DNA of 64,000 nt from Fructobacillus papyriferae (GCF_018437225.1 NZ_JAAMFI010000001.1:124001-188000), one strand, 5' to 3'; positions 26,678-34,953 are shown, numbered from the stretch's first letter. Notes: generated by a model from the sequence alone, not told the origin. Program-made: numbers and translations.

Positions 26678-27942
26678 TTTCTGACGTATCATACAATAAA
26701 TTAGCAACCCAATCATATTTTCTGGATCCGGGACACTCAGAAAATGACCTGCGTCCTATTGAAGGGAAAACAAAAACATTCGGCAACGCCGACTTCCGCA
26801 TCCTCCGCACCATCAATCACCGCAGCGGCATGCAGGCCATGGCCGTTGCGCCCATTGTCGATGGGCAAGTTGATACTAGTGAGGTGGTGATTGCATACGC
26901 AGGTACTAACATAAAGGATTTGAAGGACTCGGAGACCGACGTGCGAACAGTCGGGGGTGCCTTGACACCGCATTCACTCGTCATGGAAATTAAGCCGGAG
27001 ACACGTGTGTTTGGGAAAGCCTTGCGCTCGGTGCGAAAGTCGGGACAGTTGCACGCTGCCGATGCCTTTGCCAGTCGGATTGAAACGGAATATCCTAATG
27101 CCAAAATCACGACGACCGGTCATTCCTTGGGCGAATACACCGGGCTGTACGTGGCCGCAGAACACCATTTTGAAAACGTTGGCTTTAACGGGCCAGACCC
27201 ATTTCACGTGCTTTCGCCTGAGGCTAAAAAGTGGGCGAAGAACCATCCCGAACGCTTGATGAACTATCGAAATCGTGGCGATTTTATTGGTAATTTGCGC
27301 GGAAATCGAACGGGTGCCGGTCTGTTGATTGATATGGGGAAACACCTTCGCAACTTTTTGGGATATCACGACTTGGCCGCCTGGGATTTTTCCTCCGATG
27401 GCAACCTCCTTATTCCCGAAACGGAAGAGAATTTGTTTGCCAGAATGAAGCAGCGGAATCACGATAACTTTATCTTTTTCAAAGACAAATTAAAGTTTTT
27501 CAGCCTTGCCGAAAGCCGGTTGAAAGCGAGTAATGGCGGCAGCTTATCGAGTAACGCACAGATTTATTTGGATGATTCGAAAGTCTTGGCTGTGGTGGAA
27601 CGAGCGCAAAGTGATTTTGTGCAAATGACAAGTCAGATGATTCAGCTCTATCGCGTGGCCATGCAAGAAGCCAGAATGATCTGGGACGAAACCTTTATTC
27701 AGGCCCGTTCAGCGACCACGGAACTTTCGGATGGGGAGATTCGTGAGTGGCTAGGTCACACCGGCTTTACTTATCGCTCTGTCGTCACGGATCCCTGTAA
27801 CGAATATAGTGCTAACATTCGCGAGCTGGAAACTTTTTCTGAGCGCTTCTTGGACTTGCTCAACCAAATCCGTCAAAAAATCACCGGACTGGTCCAGCAA
27901 GATGCTGAGTTGGCACAGCAGATTCAGGGGTTGATGGGATAG
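26674..27942 (+). CDS. Lipase-fold protein with helical C-terminus, TslA-like T7SS effector candidate
   Basis: A 422-residue protein without a signal peptide. Residues about 1-260 are a class 3-like lipase domain: IAYAGTN strand (73-79), nucleophile elbow GHSLGE (Ser151), a candidate Asp203 in RGDFIGN, and His232 in GYHDLAAW. Residues about 270-422 are predicted to be long helices. This reverse order, enzyme first and helical targeting part last, is that of TslA, the S. aureus type VII-secreted phospholipase A toxin. The two following genes encode small helical proteins, as with TlaA1 and TlaA2, and two anchored candidate immunity proteins precede it. Toxin function and type VII export are inferences; no secretion machinery lies in this window. 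Confidence 0.72.
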   Translation: MISDVSYNKLATQSYFLDPGHSENDLRPIEGKTKTFGNADFRILRTINHRSGMQAMAVAPIVDGQVDTSEVVIAYAGTNIKDLKDSETDVRTVGGALTPHSLVMEIKPETRVFGKALRSVRKSGQLHAADAFASRIETEYPNAKITTTGHSLGEYTGLYVAAEHHFENVGFNGPDPFHVLSPEAKKWAKNHPERLMNYRNRGDFIGNLRGNRTGAGLLIDMGKHLRNFLGYHDLAAWDFSSDGNLLIPETEENLFARMKQRNHDNFIFFKDKLKFFSLAESRLKASNGGSLSSNAQIYLDDSKVLAVVERAQSDFVQMTSQMIQLYRVAMQEARMIWDETFIQARSATTELSDGEIREWLGHTGFTYRSVVTDPCNEYSANIRELETFSERFLDLLNQIRQKITGLVQQDAELAQQIQGLMG

Positions 27943-27951
27943 GAGAATATC

Positions 27952-28257
27952 GTGGAATTAGATGATTACCGAAATGAATTTAATAGACAGCAAGCAAAAC
28001 TTGATGACCAGAGAGATGAACTGCTGAAGATGACCAAAAAAGCAGACGACATCATCTGGGATGCGACTTCCCAAGTCCAATGGATTACTCGGGAGAGCGA
28101 TGTCGACTATGACGAATTTCAAGAGGTAATGCGAAAAATACGTCTTATCGAAGATGATTTCGTGGAGGCGGTCGAGCAAGAAAGACAAGCGTTACGGCGA
28201 GCGTCTGAACGTTTAGAAGATGAATATGAAAGACAAATTCGTTACTTAAAGGATTAG
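27952..28257 (+). CDS. Small helical acidic protein, candidate TlaA-type secretion partner
   Basis: A 101-residue, almost entirely helical and charged protein (heptad-like; DEFQEVMRKI, QALRRASERLEDEYE). There is no membrane segment or signal peptide. It starts with GTG behind aggagaat, 9 nt after the lipase stop. Type VII substrates are escorted by small helical partners encoded next to them, and this protein fits that role by size, fold and place. I see no WXG motif, though DIIWDATSQ (residues 33-41) has a central Trp. Function inferred. Confidence 0.55.
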   Translation: MELDDYRNEFNRQQAKLDDQRDELLKMTKKADDIIWDATSQVQWITRESDVDYDEFQEVMRKIRLIEDDFVEAVEQERQALRRASERLEDEYERQIRYLKD

Positions 28258-28267
28258 AGGTGAAAAC

Positions 28268-28537
28268 ATGCTAGATCCATATACCACACTCCGTCGACTA
28301 AAACGTGATTTGGACCACTGTGTCGTGATTGCGGTCGGATTTGGCGGACAAAAGAAAAAGGCAGTCAGAAGACAAGTCATGCGTAACCAACGGATACAGC
28401 TTGCCACTGAAATCAACCGAATGATTAGCTCGTCAAATGATGAGATGAGCCACGATTTAAAAGGAGAATTTGCCTTTAAAGTGTCTCGTATCTTACACGA
28501 TCAAGCCCAGCATGTGAACCGATTAGGGTACAAATGA
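28268..28537 (+). CDS. Small helical basic protein, candidate second TlaA-type partner
   Basis: An 89-residue, basic, helix-rich protein with no signal or membrane segment. It starts with ATG after gaggtgaaaac, 10 nt downstream of the preceding gene. Together the two small proteins form an acidic/basic pair that could make a helical bundle with the lipase C-terminus. That is an inference from gene order and composition. I recognise no family motif. Confidence 0.5.
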   Translation: MLDPYTTLRRLKRDLDHCVVIAVGFGGQKKKAVRRQVMRNQRIQLATEINRMISSSNDEMSHDLKGEFAFKVSRILHDQAQHVNRLGYK

Positions 28538-28551
28538 TGACATAATGTTCT

Positions 28552-28604
28552 AATCAATAAGCAAGCTTTTCATCTTGTTCGGATGAGCAGTTTGCTTATT
28601 GATT
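28552..28604. other. Long perfect-arm inverted repeat
   Basis: AATCAATAAGCAA (28552-28564) and its exact reverse complement TTGCTTATTGATT (28592-28604) flank an inner catc / gatg stem. There is no T run, so it is not a standard terminator. It sits right at the end of the toxin-like operon. Confidence 0.7.
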
Positions 28605-28612
28605 GGCACACC

Positions 28613-28651
28613 AAAAAAGCCGGCCCACAGCAACCTGCAGAACGGCTTTTT
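28613..28651. terminator. Bidirectional terminator before the lactonase gene
   Basis: AAAAAAGCCG ... CGGCTTTTT around a 20-nt loop, between convergent transcription units. Confidence 0.75.
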
Positions 28652-28663
28652 CCTTATTAATTC

Positions 28664-29695
28664 TTAGTTCTCGAAGAGCACGCGGACACCTTCTGGCAAG
28701 GCAAAGTCCTTTTGGACTAATTCGAGTTCGCCTTCTTCGGCATCGCGAGAGAAGACGGTCACGTTGTCGGTTTCTTGGTTAGGAACAACCAGGAACTTCT
28801 CTTCAGGATCGAAGGTCATGTCGCGTGGGAAAGAACCCTCAACCGAAATGGTTTGGATGAGTTCGATTTCAGCGCCCATGTTGGAGACACGGAAGACAGA
28901 AATCGAATCGTGTCCTCGGTTAGACGTGTAGATGAAGCGACCGTCTGCTGACACACGGATTGCTGCGGTACCGTTGTGCTCATCCCAATCACTTGGGATG
29001 GTAGAAGCGGTCATCAAATGTTCGAAGGAACCATCTTCTTCATTGTACTTGAGCACGGAGAGCAATGATGATAACTCACCGAGCAAGTAGGCGTATTCGC
29101 CATCCTTAGAGAAACGAATGTGCCGTGGGCCGAAACCAGTGATCGTTTCAAAACGAGCCACTTCGGTCATTTGGCCATCATCTGTTAAATCAAAGGTGAT
29201 CACTTCGTCTGTTCCAAGATCCACAGCGACTAAACGCTTATCTGGTGTCAGGTTGGCAAAGTGAATGTGAGAAGAGGCTTGCTCGGGACGAGGGCCGGAG
29301 CCTTCGTTTTGGAAAGTATCTTTTAGCTCTAAGGAGCCATCTGCTTGAATCTTGTAAGATTCAACCGTTCCGCGGTGGTAGTAGCCTGCAAAGACAAGCT
29401 GCCGTTCTTCGTCGACGCCGATGTAAGCAGGCGTTGAACCTTCTGACATGTTGGCGCCGATTTCTTGCATTGGTCGGACGCTGTTGTCAGCTGTGGCCAC
29501 ACCACCCATTTCGCCGCGCTTATCCACAATGTAGGCCTTGTTATTCTTAGACAAAGCCAAGTAGGTGGGGTTCGTTGCTTCGTAGACCAGTTTCAGATCG
29601 CTCAACTGGCCGCTTTCGCTGTCAAAAGCTGCCTCGTAGACACCTTTTGACGTTTTCTTCGTGTAAGTACCAAAAAGTACATGGTGAACAGTCAT
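28664..29695 (-). CDS. pgl: 6-phosphogluconolactonase, lactonase (beta-propeller) family
   Basis: A 343-residue seven-bladed beta-propeller lactonase. Typical motifs are FGTYTKK at the start, SHIHFANLTPD (about 141-151), FGPRHIRFS (about 188-196) and SFPRDMTFD near 290. It hydrolyses 6-phosphogluconolactone to 6-phosphogluconate, the second step of the heterofermentative phosphoketolase route, in the cytoplasm. It is transcribed alone; aaggag lies about 12 nt before the start. Confidence 0.88.
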   Translation of the reverse strand: MTVHHVLFGTYTKKTSKGVYEAAFDSESGQLSDLKLVYEATNPTYLALSKNNKAYIVDKRGEMGGVATADNSVRPMQEIGANMSEGSTPAYIGVDEERQLVFAGYYHRGTVESYKIQADGSLELKDTFQNEGSGPRPEQASSHIHFANLTPDKRLVAVDLGTDEVITFDLTDDGQMTEVARFETITGFGPRHIRFSKDGEYAYLLGELSSLLSVLKYNEEDGSFEHLMTASTIPSDWDEHNGTAAIRVSADGRFIYTSNRGHDSISVFRVSNMGAEIELIQTISVEGSFPRDMTFDPEEKFLVVPNQETDNVTVFSRDAEEGELELVQKDFALPEGVRVLFEN

Positions 29696-29823
29696 GTTCA
29701 GAAAAACTCCTTTTTTATCTTGTATCTCAGTTATTATAACACGGAAAAGTTGGCTAAGTCTGCTGGCCTAAGTCATCCTGTGCTAAAATAGGGGGTATTC
29801 AATAGGTGATAAAGGACAAAATT

Positions 29824-30342
29824 ATGACGAACCATATTGTATTATTCGAGCCGGTGATGCCCGCTAACACTGGTAATATTGCGCGTACGGCAGCGGGAAC
29901 CAATGCCGTTTTGCACTTAATTGAGCCACTTGGCTTTGACATTTCGGATAAAGCCGTCAAACGAGCCGGTCTGGATTACTGGGAACACGTGGACTTGGTG
30001 ACTCACCCCTCTTTGCCCGACTTTTTGGAGACGTTAAAAGAGGACGATTCGCTCTATCTTGTCTCGAAATTTGCCAATCAGGACTATACGGATCCGGATT
30101 ATAATAAAAAGGAAGGTAAAGGCGACAATTACTTCCTCTTCGGTAAGGAGACGACTGGCTTACCCGAAGTTTTTATGCGCCAGAATCCCGAAAAGGCCAT
30201 CCGCATTCCGCAAAACGACACGCACATTCGTTCGTTGAATCTGTCAAATACGGTTGCCATTGTGCTTTTTGAGGCCCTTCGACAACAGGACTTTGCTGAC
30301 TTGGACAAGATTCATACTTATGAACAAGATAAGTTGAAATAA
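29824..30342 (+). CDS. trmL: TrmL, tRNA (cytidine/uridine-34 2'-O)-methyltransferase
   Basis: A 172-residue SPOUT methyltransferase. The family motifs are MPANTGNIARTAAG near the start, the FGKETTGLP knot loop and IPQNDTHIRSLNLSNTVAI, which form the S-adenosylmethionine knot. It methylates the wobble ribose of tRNA-Leu isoacceptors. The frame opens at 29806, but ATG 29824 sits 8 nt after aaaggac. It lies just upstream of a tRNA gene. Confidence 0.92.
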   Translation: MTNHIVLFEPVMPANTGNIARTAAGTNAVLHLIEPLGFDISDKAVKRAGLDYWEHVDLVTHPSLPDFLETLKEDDSLYLVSKFANQDYTDPDYNKKEGKGDNYFLFGKETTGLPEVFMRQNPEKAIRIPQNDTHIRSLNLSNTVAIVLFEALRQQDFADLDKIHTYEQDKLK

Positions 30343-30368
30343 AAAATCAATTTTTTTATAGAAAAGGG

Positions 30369-30397
30369 TTGCGTAGGGTGGTTATCCTTGCTATACT
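30369..30397 (+). promoter_or_regulatory. tRNA-Glu promoter
   Basis: TTGCGT (30369-30374), 17 nt, TATACT (30392-30397) with TGC just before the -10 (extended). It is placed for a stable RNA gene. Confidence 0.7.
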
Positions 30398-30439
30398 AAC
30401 ATAGTTGTTTGATAGCGATATGAAACAACAACTGACCAT

Positions 30440-30511
30440 GGCCCGTTGGTCAAGTGGCTAAGACGCTGCCCTTTCACGGCGGAATCGAGAGTTCGATTCT
30501 CTCACGGGCTA
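30440..30511 (+). tRNA. tRNA-Glu (anticodon TTC)
   Basis: A 72-nt cloverleaf. Acceptor GGCCCGT pairs with ACGGGCT (first pair is G-U), anticodon stem ctgcc / ggcgg encloses ctttcac (TTC at 30473-30475), and T arm gagag TTCGATT ctctc. CCA is not encoded. A single gene, not part of a cluster. Confidence 0.95.
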
Positions 30512-30517
30512 CTAAAG

Positions 30518-30553
30518 AGGTTTCACATCATTTATTGGTGTGAAGCCTTTTTT
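30518..30553 (+). terminator. Terminator after tRNA-Glu
   Basis: Perfect-arm stem aggtttcaca / tgtgaagcct (one G-U) with T6. Confidence 0.85.
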
Positions 30554-30625
30554 GTTTATGCTAAGATAGATAGCGTAAGTATTGTCACTTTGCAGGCGGT
30601 TCGCCTGCTTTTTAGGGAGTTCATG

Positions 30626-33022
30626 ATGGCTAAGCAGAGTAAAAAACGTAGCCAAAAGAAGAATCAGAAAATGACGCGTTCTGGCGCAGCTAGCCAGGTC
30701 ATCGCCTTGGTTACCATTATTGTTTTATCGATTTTTGCTATTTTTCAGATCGGCCTATTTGGTGTTTATTTGGCAGATGTTGTTCGTTTCTTTATCGGAA
30801 ATCTCTATCAGGTGAGTTTGATAGCCGTGATTTTCTTGACTGGTTATGCCTTGATTATGGATCAAAGGTTTAAGATGAAAGGACGTGTGCTGACTGGTAT
30901 AATGATGCTTTATTTCGCCACGATGCTTTTATCGGCTTTGCTTTTTTTCACGCAAGCAGAACTGCCGGATGGCTCCCCAATGGCTCAAATATTACGCATT
31001 ATTGGACAAGATTTGAGTAACCAAACGGCGAATACACCGGTTGGTTCCGGTATGGTCGGGGCGGTTTTCTATCAATTAACACATGCTTTCTTATCGAATG
31101 TGGGCACGGTCATTATTATCACGGTACTCTACATTGCTGGTCTGATTGTGACCTTTAAGTTGCCTGCTCGTGATATGGCACAAAAATCGGTTCAAAAAGC
31201 CCAAGAGAAGGCGGTTGAAATGAAGGCGCGTCAAGCTGAACGACGCGATCAACGCGCTCTTTTAGCTAAAAAGGACCGCCAAGATTTGACGGACTTTGGT
31301 GACGATCCGTTTGGTTCATCGAAGACGGAGCCAACAGGCAATGTAGATGATCCTTTTGTTATGAACCAGGCAGAAAGAACCAGCCCGGATGATGCACTGA
31401 AGACAGAAGCCCGTGAGCCACAGATCAACTGGCAAAAGCCTGCCGTACCAGAAGAGGAGCCAATCATTGACGGTACGAAGGGCACCGAACACGTGATGCC
31501 TGATACTTCCGCACCGACTGGTAAAACGCCAGTTTCCGATGACTTTGACATGGGCGGTCATGCTGTCTCAGATGATGATTACCAGTTGCCCAAGACGACG
31601 TTGCTGACGAAGACAAAAGCGACAGATCAATCACAAGAAGCAAAGAGCTTAAACGGCAAGTCGCGCCTAGTGCATGACACGCTAAAGTCTTTTGGTGTTG
31701 ATGCGACGGTCTCTTCTGTCTCGCTCGGGCCAACGGTTACACAATATGAATTAAAGCCGGGGCAGGGTGTCAAGGTGAATCGAATTGCCAATTTGGCTGA
31801 CGATTTGGCTTTGGCCTTGGCTGCCAAGTCGATTCGAATCGAAGCGCCAATTCCGGGTAAGCCCTATGTCGGCATTGAGGTGCCAAATGACACTCAGGCC
31901 GTGGTTGGTTTCCGCGATATGATCGAGCAGTCAAAAACCCTGCAGGATGGTTTATTGACGGTGCCGCTTGGTCGTGATGTTTCTGGACAAATTGTTTCGG
32001 TTGATTTGGCTGCCATGCCGCACTTATTGATCGCTGGATCAACTGGTTCTGGTAAGTCGGTTGGATTAAATGGGATTATTGTTTCGCTTCTGTTGAAGGC
32101 CAAGCCTTCTGAAGTTAAGTTGATGATGGTCGATCCCAAGGTGGTCGAATTGTCGATCTATAATGGGATCCCGCACTTGCTAACGCCCGTTGTTTCCGAT
32201 CCTAAGAAAGCGGCTAAGTCGTTGAACAAGCTGGTCGAAGAGATGGAAAACCGCTACGACCTCTTGGCCCAATTTGGCAAGCGCAACATTGGGGAATACA
32301 ACGCCGCCGTTGATGAAAACAATCAGCATGCCAAAGAGACAGGCAATGCTTTGATGAACAAGTTGCCTTACATTGTGGCGGTTGTTGATGAGTTTGCTGA
32401 CTTGATGGCAACGGTTGGCTCAGAGATCGAAGTATCCATCGCCCGGCTTGGGGCCAAGGCCCGTGCTGCTGGGATTCATATGATTCTGGCCACCCAGCGT
32501 CCGGACGTTAAAGTCATTAACGGAACGATCAAATCCAACATTCCTGGACGAATCGCATTCCGAACGGCATCTGGGATCGATTCCCGGACGATTTTGGATA
32601 CGAACGGGGCTGAGAAGCTGCTTGGCCGAGGCGACATGATTTTTGCGCCGCCGGGCAAGGCCCACAAGCGGTTGCAAGGGGCTTTCATTTCAAACGATGA
32701 CGTGACGGCCGTTGTTGATTTTGTTAAGGATGAGCAATCGGCTTCTTATGATGATAAGATGACGGTCACGGATGAAGAAATTGCCCAAGATGATGCTGGG
32801 GTTGGCGGTGATTCGGATGATGAACTCTTTGATGAAGCGCTTGAATTTATCATCGACCAGCAAAAGGCGTCGACATCGCTTTTGCAGCGACGCTTTCGCA
32901 TTGGCTATAATCGGGCAGCACGTTTAATCGATGACTTGGAAAATGCCGGTTATATTGGCCCTGCTGATGGCGCGCGTCCTCGCCAGGTTAATGTGACAAA
33001 GAAAAAGGATCATGATGAGTAA
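30626..33022 (+). CDS. ftsK: DNA translocase FtsK/SpoIIIE
   Basis: A 798-residue DNA pump of the septum. Four membrane segments lie within about residues 25-185. A low-complexity charged linker (about 190-330) follows, then the motor domain with Walker A GSTGSGKS (471-478) and VAVVDEFADLM as Walker B region. The C-terminal winged-helix gamma domain (STSLLQRRFRIGYNRAARLID) reads KOPS-like sites. The open frame runs back into the tRNA gene, so I start at ATG 30626 behind agggag (ATG 30623 is equally possible). Confidence 0.95.
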   Translation: MAKQSKKRSQKKNQKMTRSGAASQVIALVTIIVLSIFAIFQIGLFGVYLADVVRFFIGNLYQVSLIAVIFLTGYALIMDQRFKMKGRVLTGIMMLYFATMLLSALLFFTQAELPDGSPMAQILRIIGQDLSNQTANTPVGSGMVGAVFYQLTHAFLSNVGTVIIITVLYIAGLIVTFKLPARDMAQKSVQKAQEKAVEMKARQAERRDQRALLAKKDRQDLTDFGDDPFGSSKTEPTGNVDDPFVMNQAERTSPDDALKTEAREPQINWQKPAVPEEEPIIDGTKGTEHVMPDTSAPTGKTPVSDDFDMGGHAVSDDDYQLPKTTLLTKTKATDQSQEAKSLNGKSRLVHDTLKSFGVDATVSSVSLGPTVTQYELKPGQGVKVNRIANLADDLALALAAKSIRIEAPIPGKPYVGIEVPNDTQAVVGFRDMIEQSKTLQDGLLTVPLGRDVSGQIVSVDLAAMPHLLIAGSTGSGKSVGLNGIIVSLLLKAKPSEVKLMMVDPKVVELSIYNGIPHLLTPVVSDPKKAAKSLNKLVEEMENRYDLLAQFGKRNIGEYNAAVDENNQHAKETGNALMNKLPYIVAVVDEFADLMATVGSEIEVSIARLGAKARAAGIHMILATQRPDVKVINGTIKSNIPGRIAFRTASGIDSRTILDTNGAEKLLGRGDMIFAPPGKAHKRLQGAFISNDDVTAVVDFVKDEQSASYDDKMTVTDEEIAQDDAGVGGDSDDELFDEALEFIIDQQKASTSLLQRRFRIGYNRAARLIDDLENAGYIGPADGARPRQVNVTKKKDHDE

Positions 33023-33065
33023 AAAAGAAGAGAAGTTGCTTTTATAGACAGCTTCTCTTCTTTTT
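33021..33065 (+). terminator. Terminator after ftsK
   Basis: Stem gaagagaag / cttctcttc with a 16-nt loop and T5. Confidence 0.85.
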
Positions 33066-33082
33066 GTTTTGTATCTATTTTT

Positions 33083-33104
33083 CTGGTCCAGACCTCTAGA
33101 CCAG
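33083..33104. promoter_or_regulatory. Inverted repeat next to the protease promoter, possible operator
   Basis: CTGGTC (33083-33088) and GACCAG (33099-33104) face each other across 10 nt, ending 4 nt before the -35. The left arm also contains ggtc-ca-gacc. Confidence 0.45.
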
Positions 33105-33108
33105 GCTT

Positions 33109-33137
33109 TTGCAGGATGTGAACCCTTGTGCTAAATT
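33109..33137 (+). promoter_or_regulatory. Predicted promoter of the small ORF/serine protease unit
   Basis: TTGCAG (33109-33114), 17 nt, TAAATT (33132-33137), preceded by TGC. The small ORF starts 23 nt later. Confidence 0.5.
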
Positions 33138-33160
33138 GAGCTCTGAAAGGGGGTGGGTGG

Positions 33161-33259
33161 ATGAGTAAGATGAATCGCATTCATTTTAATCAAAAATGGT
33201 TACCAGGGGAACGCCAATTATCAACTTGGTCACCTGGAAGAGATCCTTTGCGCTGGTAG
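33161..33259 (+). CDS. Putative 32-residue basic, Trp-containing peptide
   Basis: An ATG follows a very strong purine block (gaaagggggtgggtgg) and opens a 32-codon frame, beginning MSKMNRIHFNQKW and ending PLRW, with three Trp and several Arg. It lies between a promoter and a secreted protease gene and stops 45 nt before that gene. It could be a small peptide, a leader that tunes protease expression, or a gene remnant. I recognise no family. Only the ribosome site and position support it. Confidence 0.4.
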   Translation: MSKMNRIHFNQKWLPGERQLSTWSPGRDPLRW

Positions 33260-33304
33260 TTTTTTCTTTTTTTAGTTCTGACATTGTTTTTTGGGGGAGG
33301 ATGA

Positions 33305-34348
33305 ATGAAAAAAAGAAAAAAGTTTCAGTATACGAGGAAAATGACACTAACCGCAGCGACTATTCTGTCGCTTGGCTGGACGATGGATCTGTCAACTAAA
33401 GCCTATGTCTTTGATTCGGCTAAGTTTCAGAAAGGAAGGGTTCCAGACACTAGGCAAGCGCCGTTTTCTTCGGTTGTGTTGATTGTTAATCAAGCAACGG
33501 GGGATTCTGGTTCCGGTGTTTTGATTGGACCAGACACGGTTTTGACCGCTGCACATGTGGCGATGAGTGAACAAGCAGGGGCTAGCCAAGATGATTGGCC
33601 GACCCGCGTAACCAATCCAAGCGATTTGATTATTGAGCCAGCCTATGGTGGGCAGACTGGCTCAGACGGGGAACGCTATCCATTTGGTCAGCACTACCAA
33701 GGCGCAGCGATTTCGGTACCGCCACGATATTTACAGGATGCGTTAAATCCTTACGCACCTGAGGCAGATCCCGGCGATCACGATGTGGCGTTGATTCATC
33801 TCAGCCGGCCAATTCCAAATGCTGAGGTGTTACCGCTTGGGGAATTACGTGCGCAAGATATTGATCAGGAATTGATTTCGGCTGTTGGTTTTCCGGCGAC
33901 ACTTGGTCCAGGCAGCCTAACCGAGCCTGAAAATCAAAATGATAGTATGTATGTGGACTCAGGTTATGCTGAAAGTATCTCCACCAATCAGCTCACCACT
34001 AGACAGGTTAACTGGTCTCATGGAAGTTCTGGAGGGCCGATCCTTAACCGCTTCAATCAGGTGGTGGGAATTGTGAGCTCGTCGAATTCAAATGGGAACT
34101 ACGCGACACGAATAACACCGGAACTAAACTGTTGGATTCAAGAGGCGATGGTGGATGTGACCAATATGTTGACCTCTGAAAACGTTGCGAATCGCTGGGT
34201 TTCTTTCGGGCGTGAACGAGTATTCTTTGATGATCAAAGCACAGCTCGTCAGATGGTTTCGGATGAGCCGACCAATTTAGGTGTGCTTGATTTATCGATT
34301 CCTGGGACGTCTGGAAACGTGACCTTTGGACATCATGATGAATTGTAA
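33305..34348 (+). CDS. Secreted trypsin-like serine protease (V8/glutamyl endopeptidase type)
   Basis: A 347-residue chymotrypsin-fold protease. A basic N-terminus and a hydrophobic stretch (about 13-33) look like a signal peptide. The triad is His84 in LTAAH, Asp160 in GDHDVALI and Ser242 in SHGSSGGP, where a V8-like enzyme has its nucleophile. About 90 residues follow the last catalytic strand with no clear motif. The start is at ATG 33305 after gggggagg; an overlapping ATG at 33301 in another frame is a shadow. It is likely exported and acts on proteins outside the cell. Cleavage specificity is unknown. Confidence 0.85.
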   Translation: MKKRKKFQYTRKMTLTAATILSLGWTMDLSTKAYVFDSAKFQKGRVPDTRQAPFSSVVLIVNQATGDSGSGVLIGPDTVLTAAHVAMSEQAGASQDDWPTRVTNPSDLIIEPAYGGQTGSDGERYPFGQHYQGAAISVPPRYLQDALNPYAPEADPGDHDVALIHLSRPIPNAEVLPLGELRAQDIDQELISAVGFPATLGPGSLTEPENQNDSMYVDSGYAESISTNQLTTRQVNWSHGSSGGPILNRFNQVVGIVSSSNSNGNYATRITPELNCWIQEAMVDVTNMLTSENVANRWVSFGRERVFFDDQSTARQMVSDEPTNLGVLDLSIPGTSGNVTFGHHDEL

Positions 34349-34375
34349 TGAAAGCAAGATGATGGAAAGGAGATG

Positions 34376-34410
34376 AAAAATCCCCCGAATTTTTTCGGGG
34401 GATTTCTTTT
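34376..34410. terminator. Terminator after the protease gene, bidirectional
   Basis: Perfect 12-bp arms aaatcccccgaa / ttcgggggattt followed by cttttatg. It lies between convergent genes. Confidence 0.88.
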
Positions 34411-34445
34411 ATGAACACTTTATTTGTCCAAAAGAGCGCCTTTTT

Positions 34446-34943
34446 CTAGGAGGAAAAAATTGGCTTCAAGTTCTTCTTGAATTCGCCGTCTGGATCGTTG
34501 ATAAACTTGGCGTAAGTTGCCCAGTAAGCATCCTCGATCAAGAGTGGTTTGACCAATTCGGCTGGCACGGCATCTTGTGGGACCCGGCCGTTGATTAGCT
34601 CTCCGTCGTAGTGCTTTAAAAAGTCGTTGAAGCGCTTTTCCAAAACGATGGCTTCCGGACCAAACCAGTTGTGGGGTTCGACCGTCAAGAAACGTTCGTC
34701 GAACTGGTAGGGCTGCCAGTCGGGCTGATCAACAGAAACCCGAAGGGGATGGACGAGCTTTTGTAGTTGGACTTGGCCGATGGCAATGTCTGCAATCGCA
34801 GCTGCCATGGCAGATGGTAGACCTTTTTCGGTGTTTTCCTTTGCGACCAGTAAGAAGCTACCGCGGATGGTTGGATCCACCTGAACTTCCTGGCCGCAAA
34901 GGACTTTGACGAGTTCATTTGCTGGAATATTGATTGCTTTCAT
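34446..34943 (-). CDS. Protein of unknown function linked to adenine deaminase
   Basis: A 165-residue soluble protein starting MKAINIPANELVKVL. It begins 8 nt after the adeC stop, so it is in the same operon. There is no signal peptide or membrane segment. Motifs with possible structural meaning are VDPTIRGSFLLVAKEN and VEPHNWFGPEAIV, but I recognise no family. A longer frame to 34994 lies inside adeC and is unlikely. A purine-related role is suggested only by co-transcription. Confidence 0.7.
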   Translation of the reverse strand: MKAINIPANELVKVLCGQEVQVDPTIRGSFLLVAKENTEKGLPSAMAAAIADIAIGQVQLQKLVHPLRVSVDQPDWQPYQFDERFLTVEPHNWFGPEAIVLEKRFNDFLKHYDGELINGRVPQDAVPAELVKPLLIEDAYWATYAKFINDPDGEFKKNLKPIFSS

Positions 34944-34953
34944 GGCTATTATT

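Noticed and set aside
30446-30625. Longer N-terminus for ftsK
   Set aside because: It runs through the tRNA-Glu gene and its terminator.
33196-33399. 67-codon plus-strand frame before the protease
   Set aside because: It overlaps both the 32-codon ORF and the protease start in another frame, without its own ribosome site.
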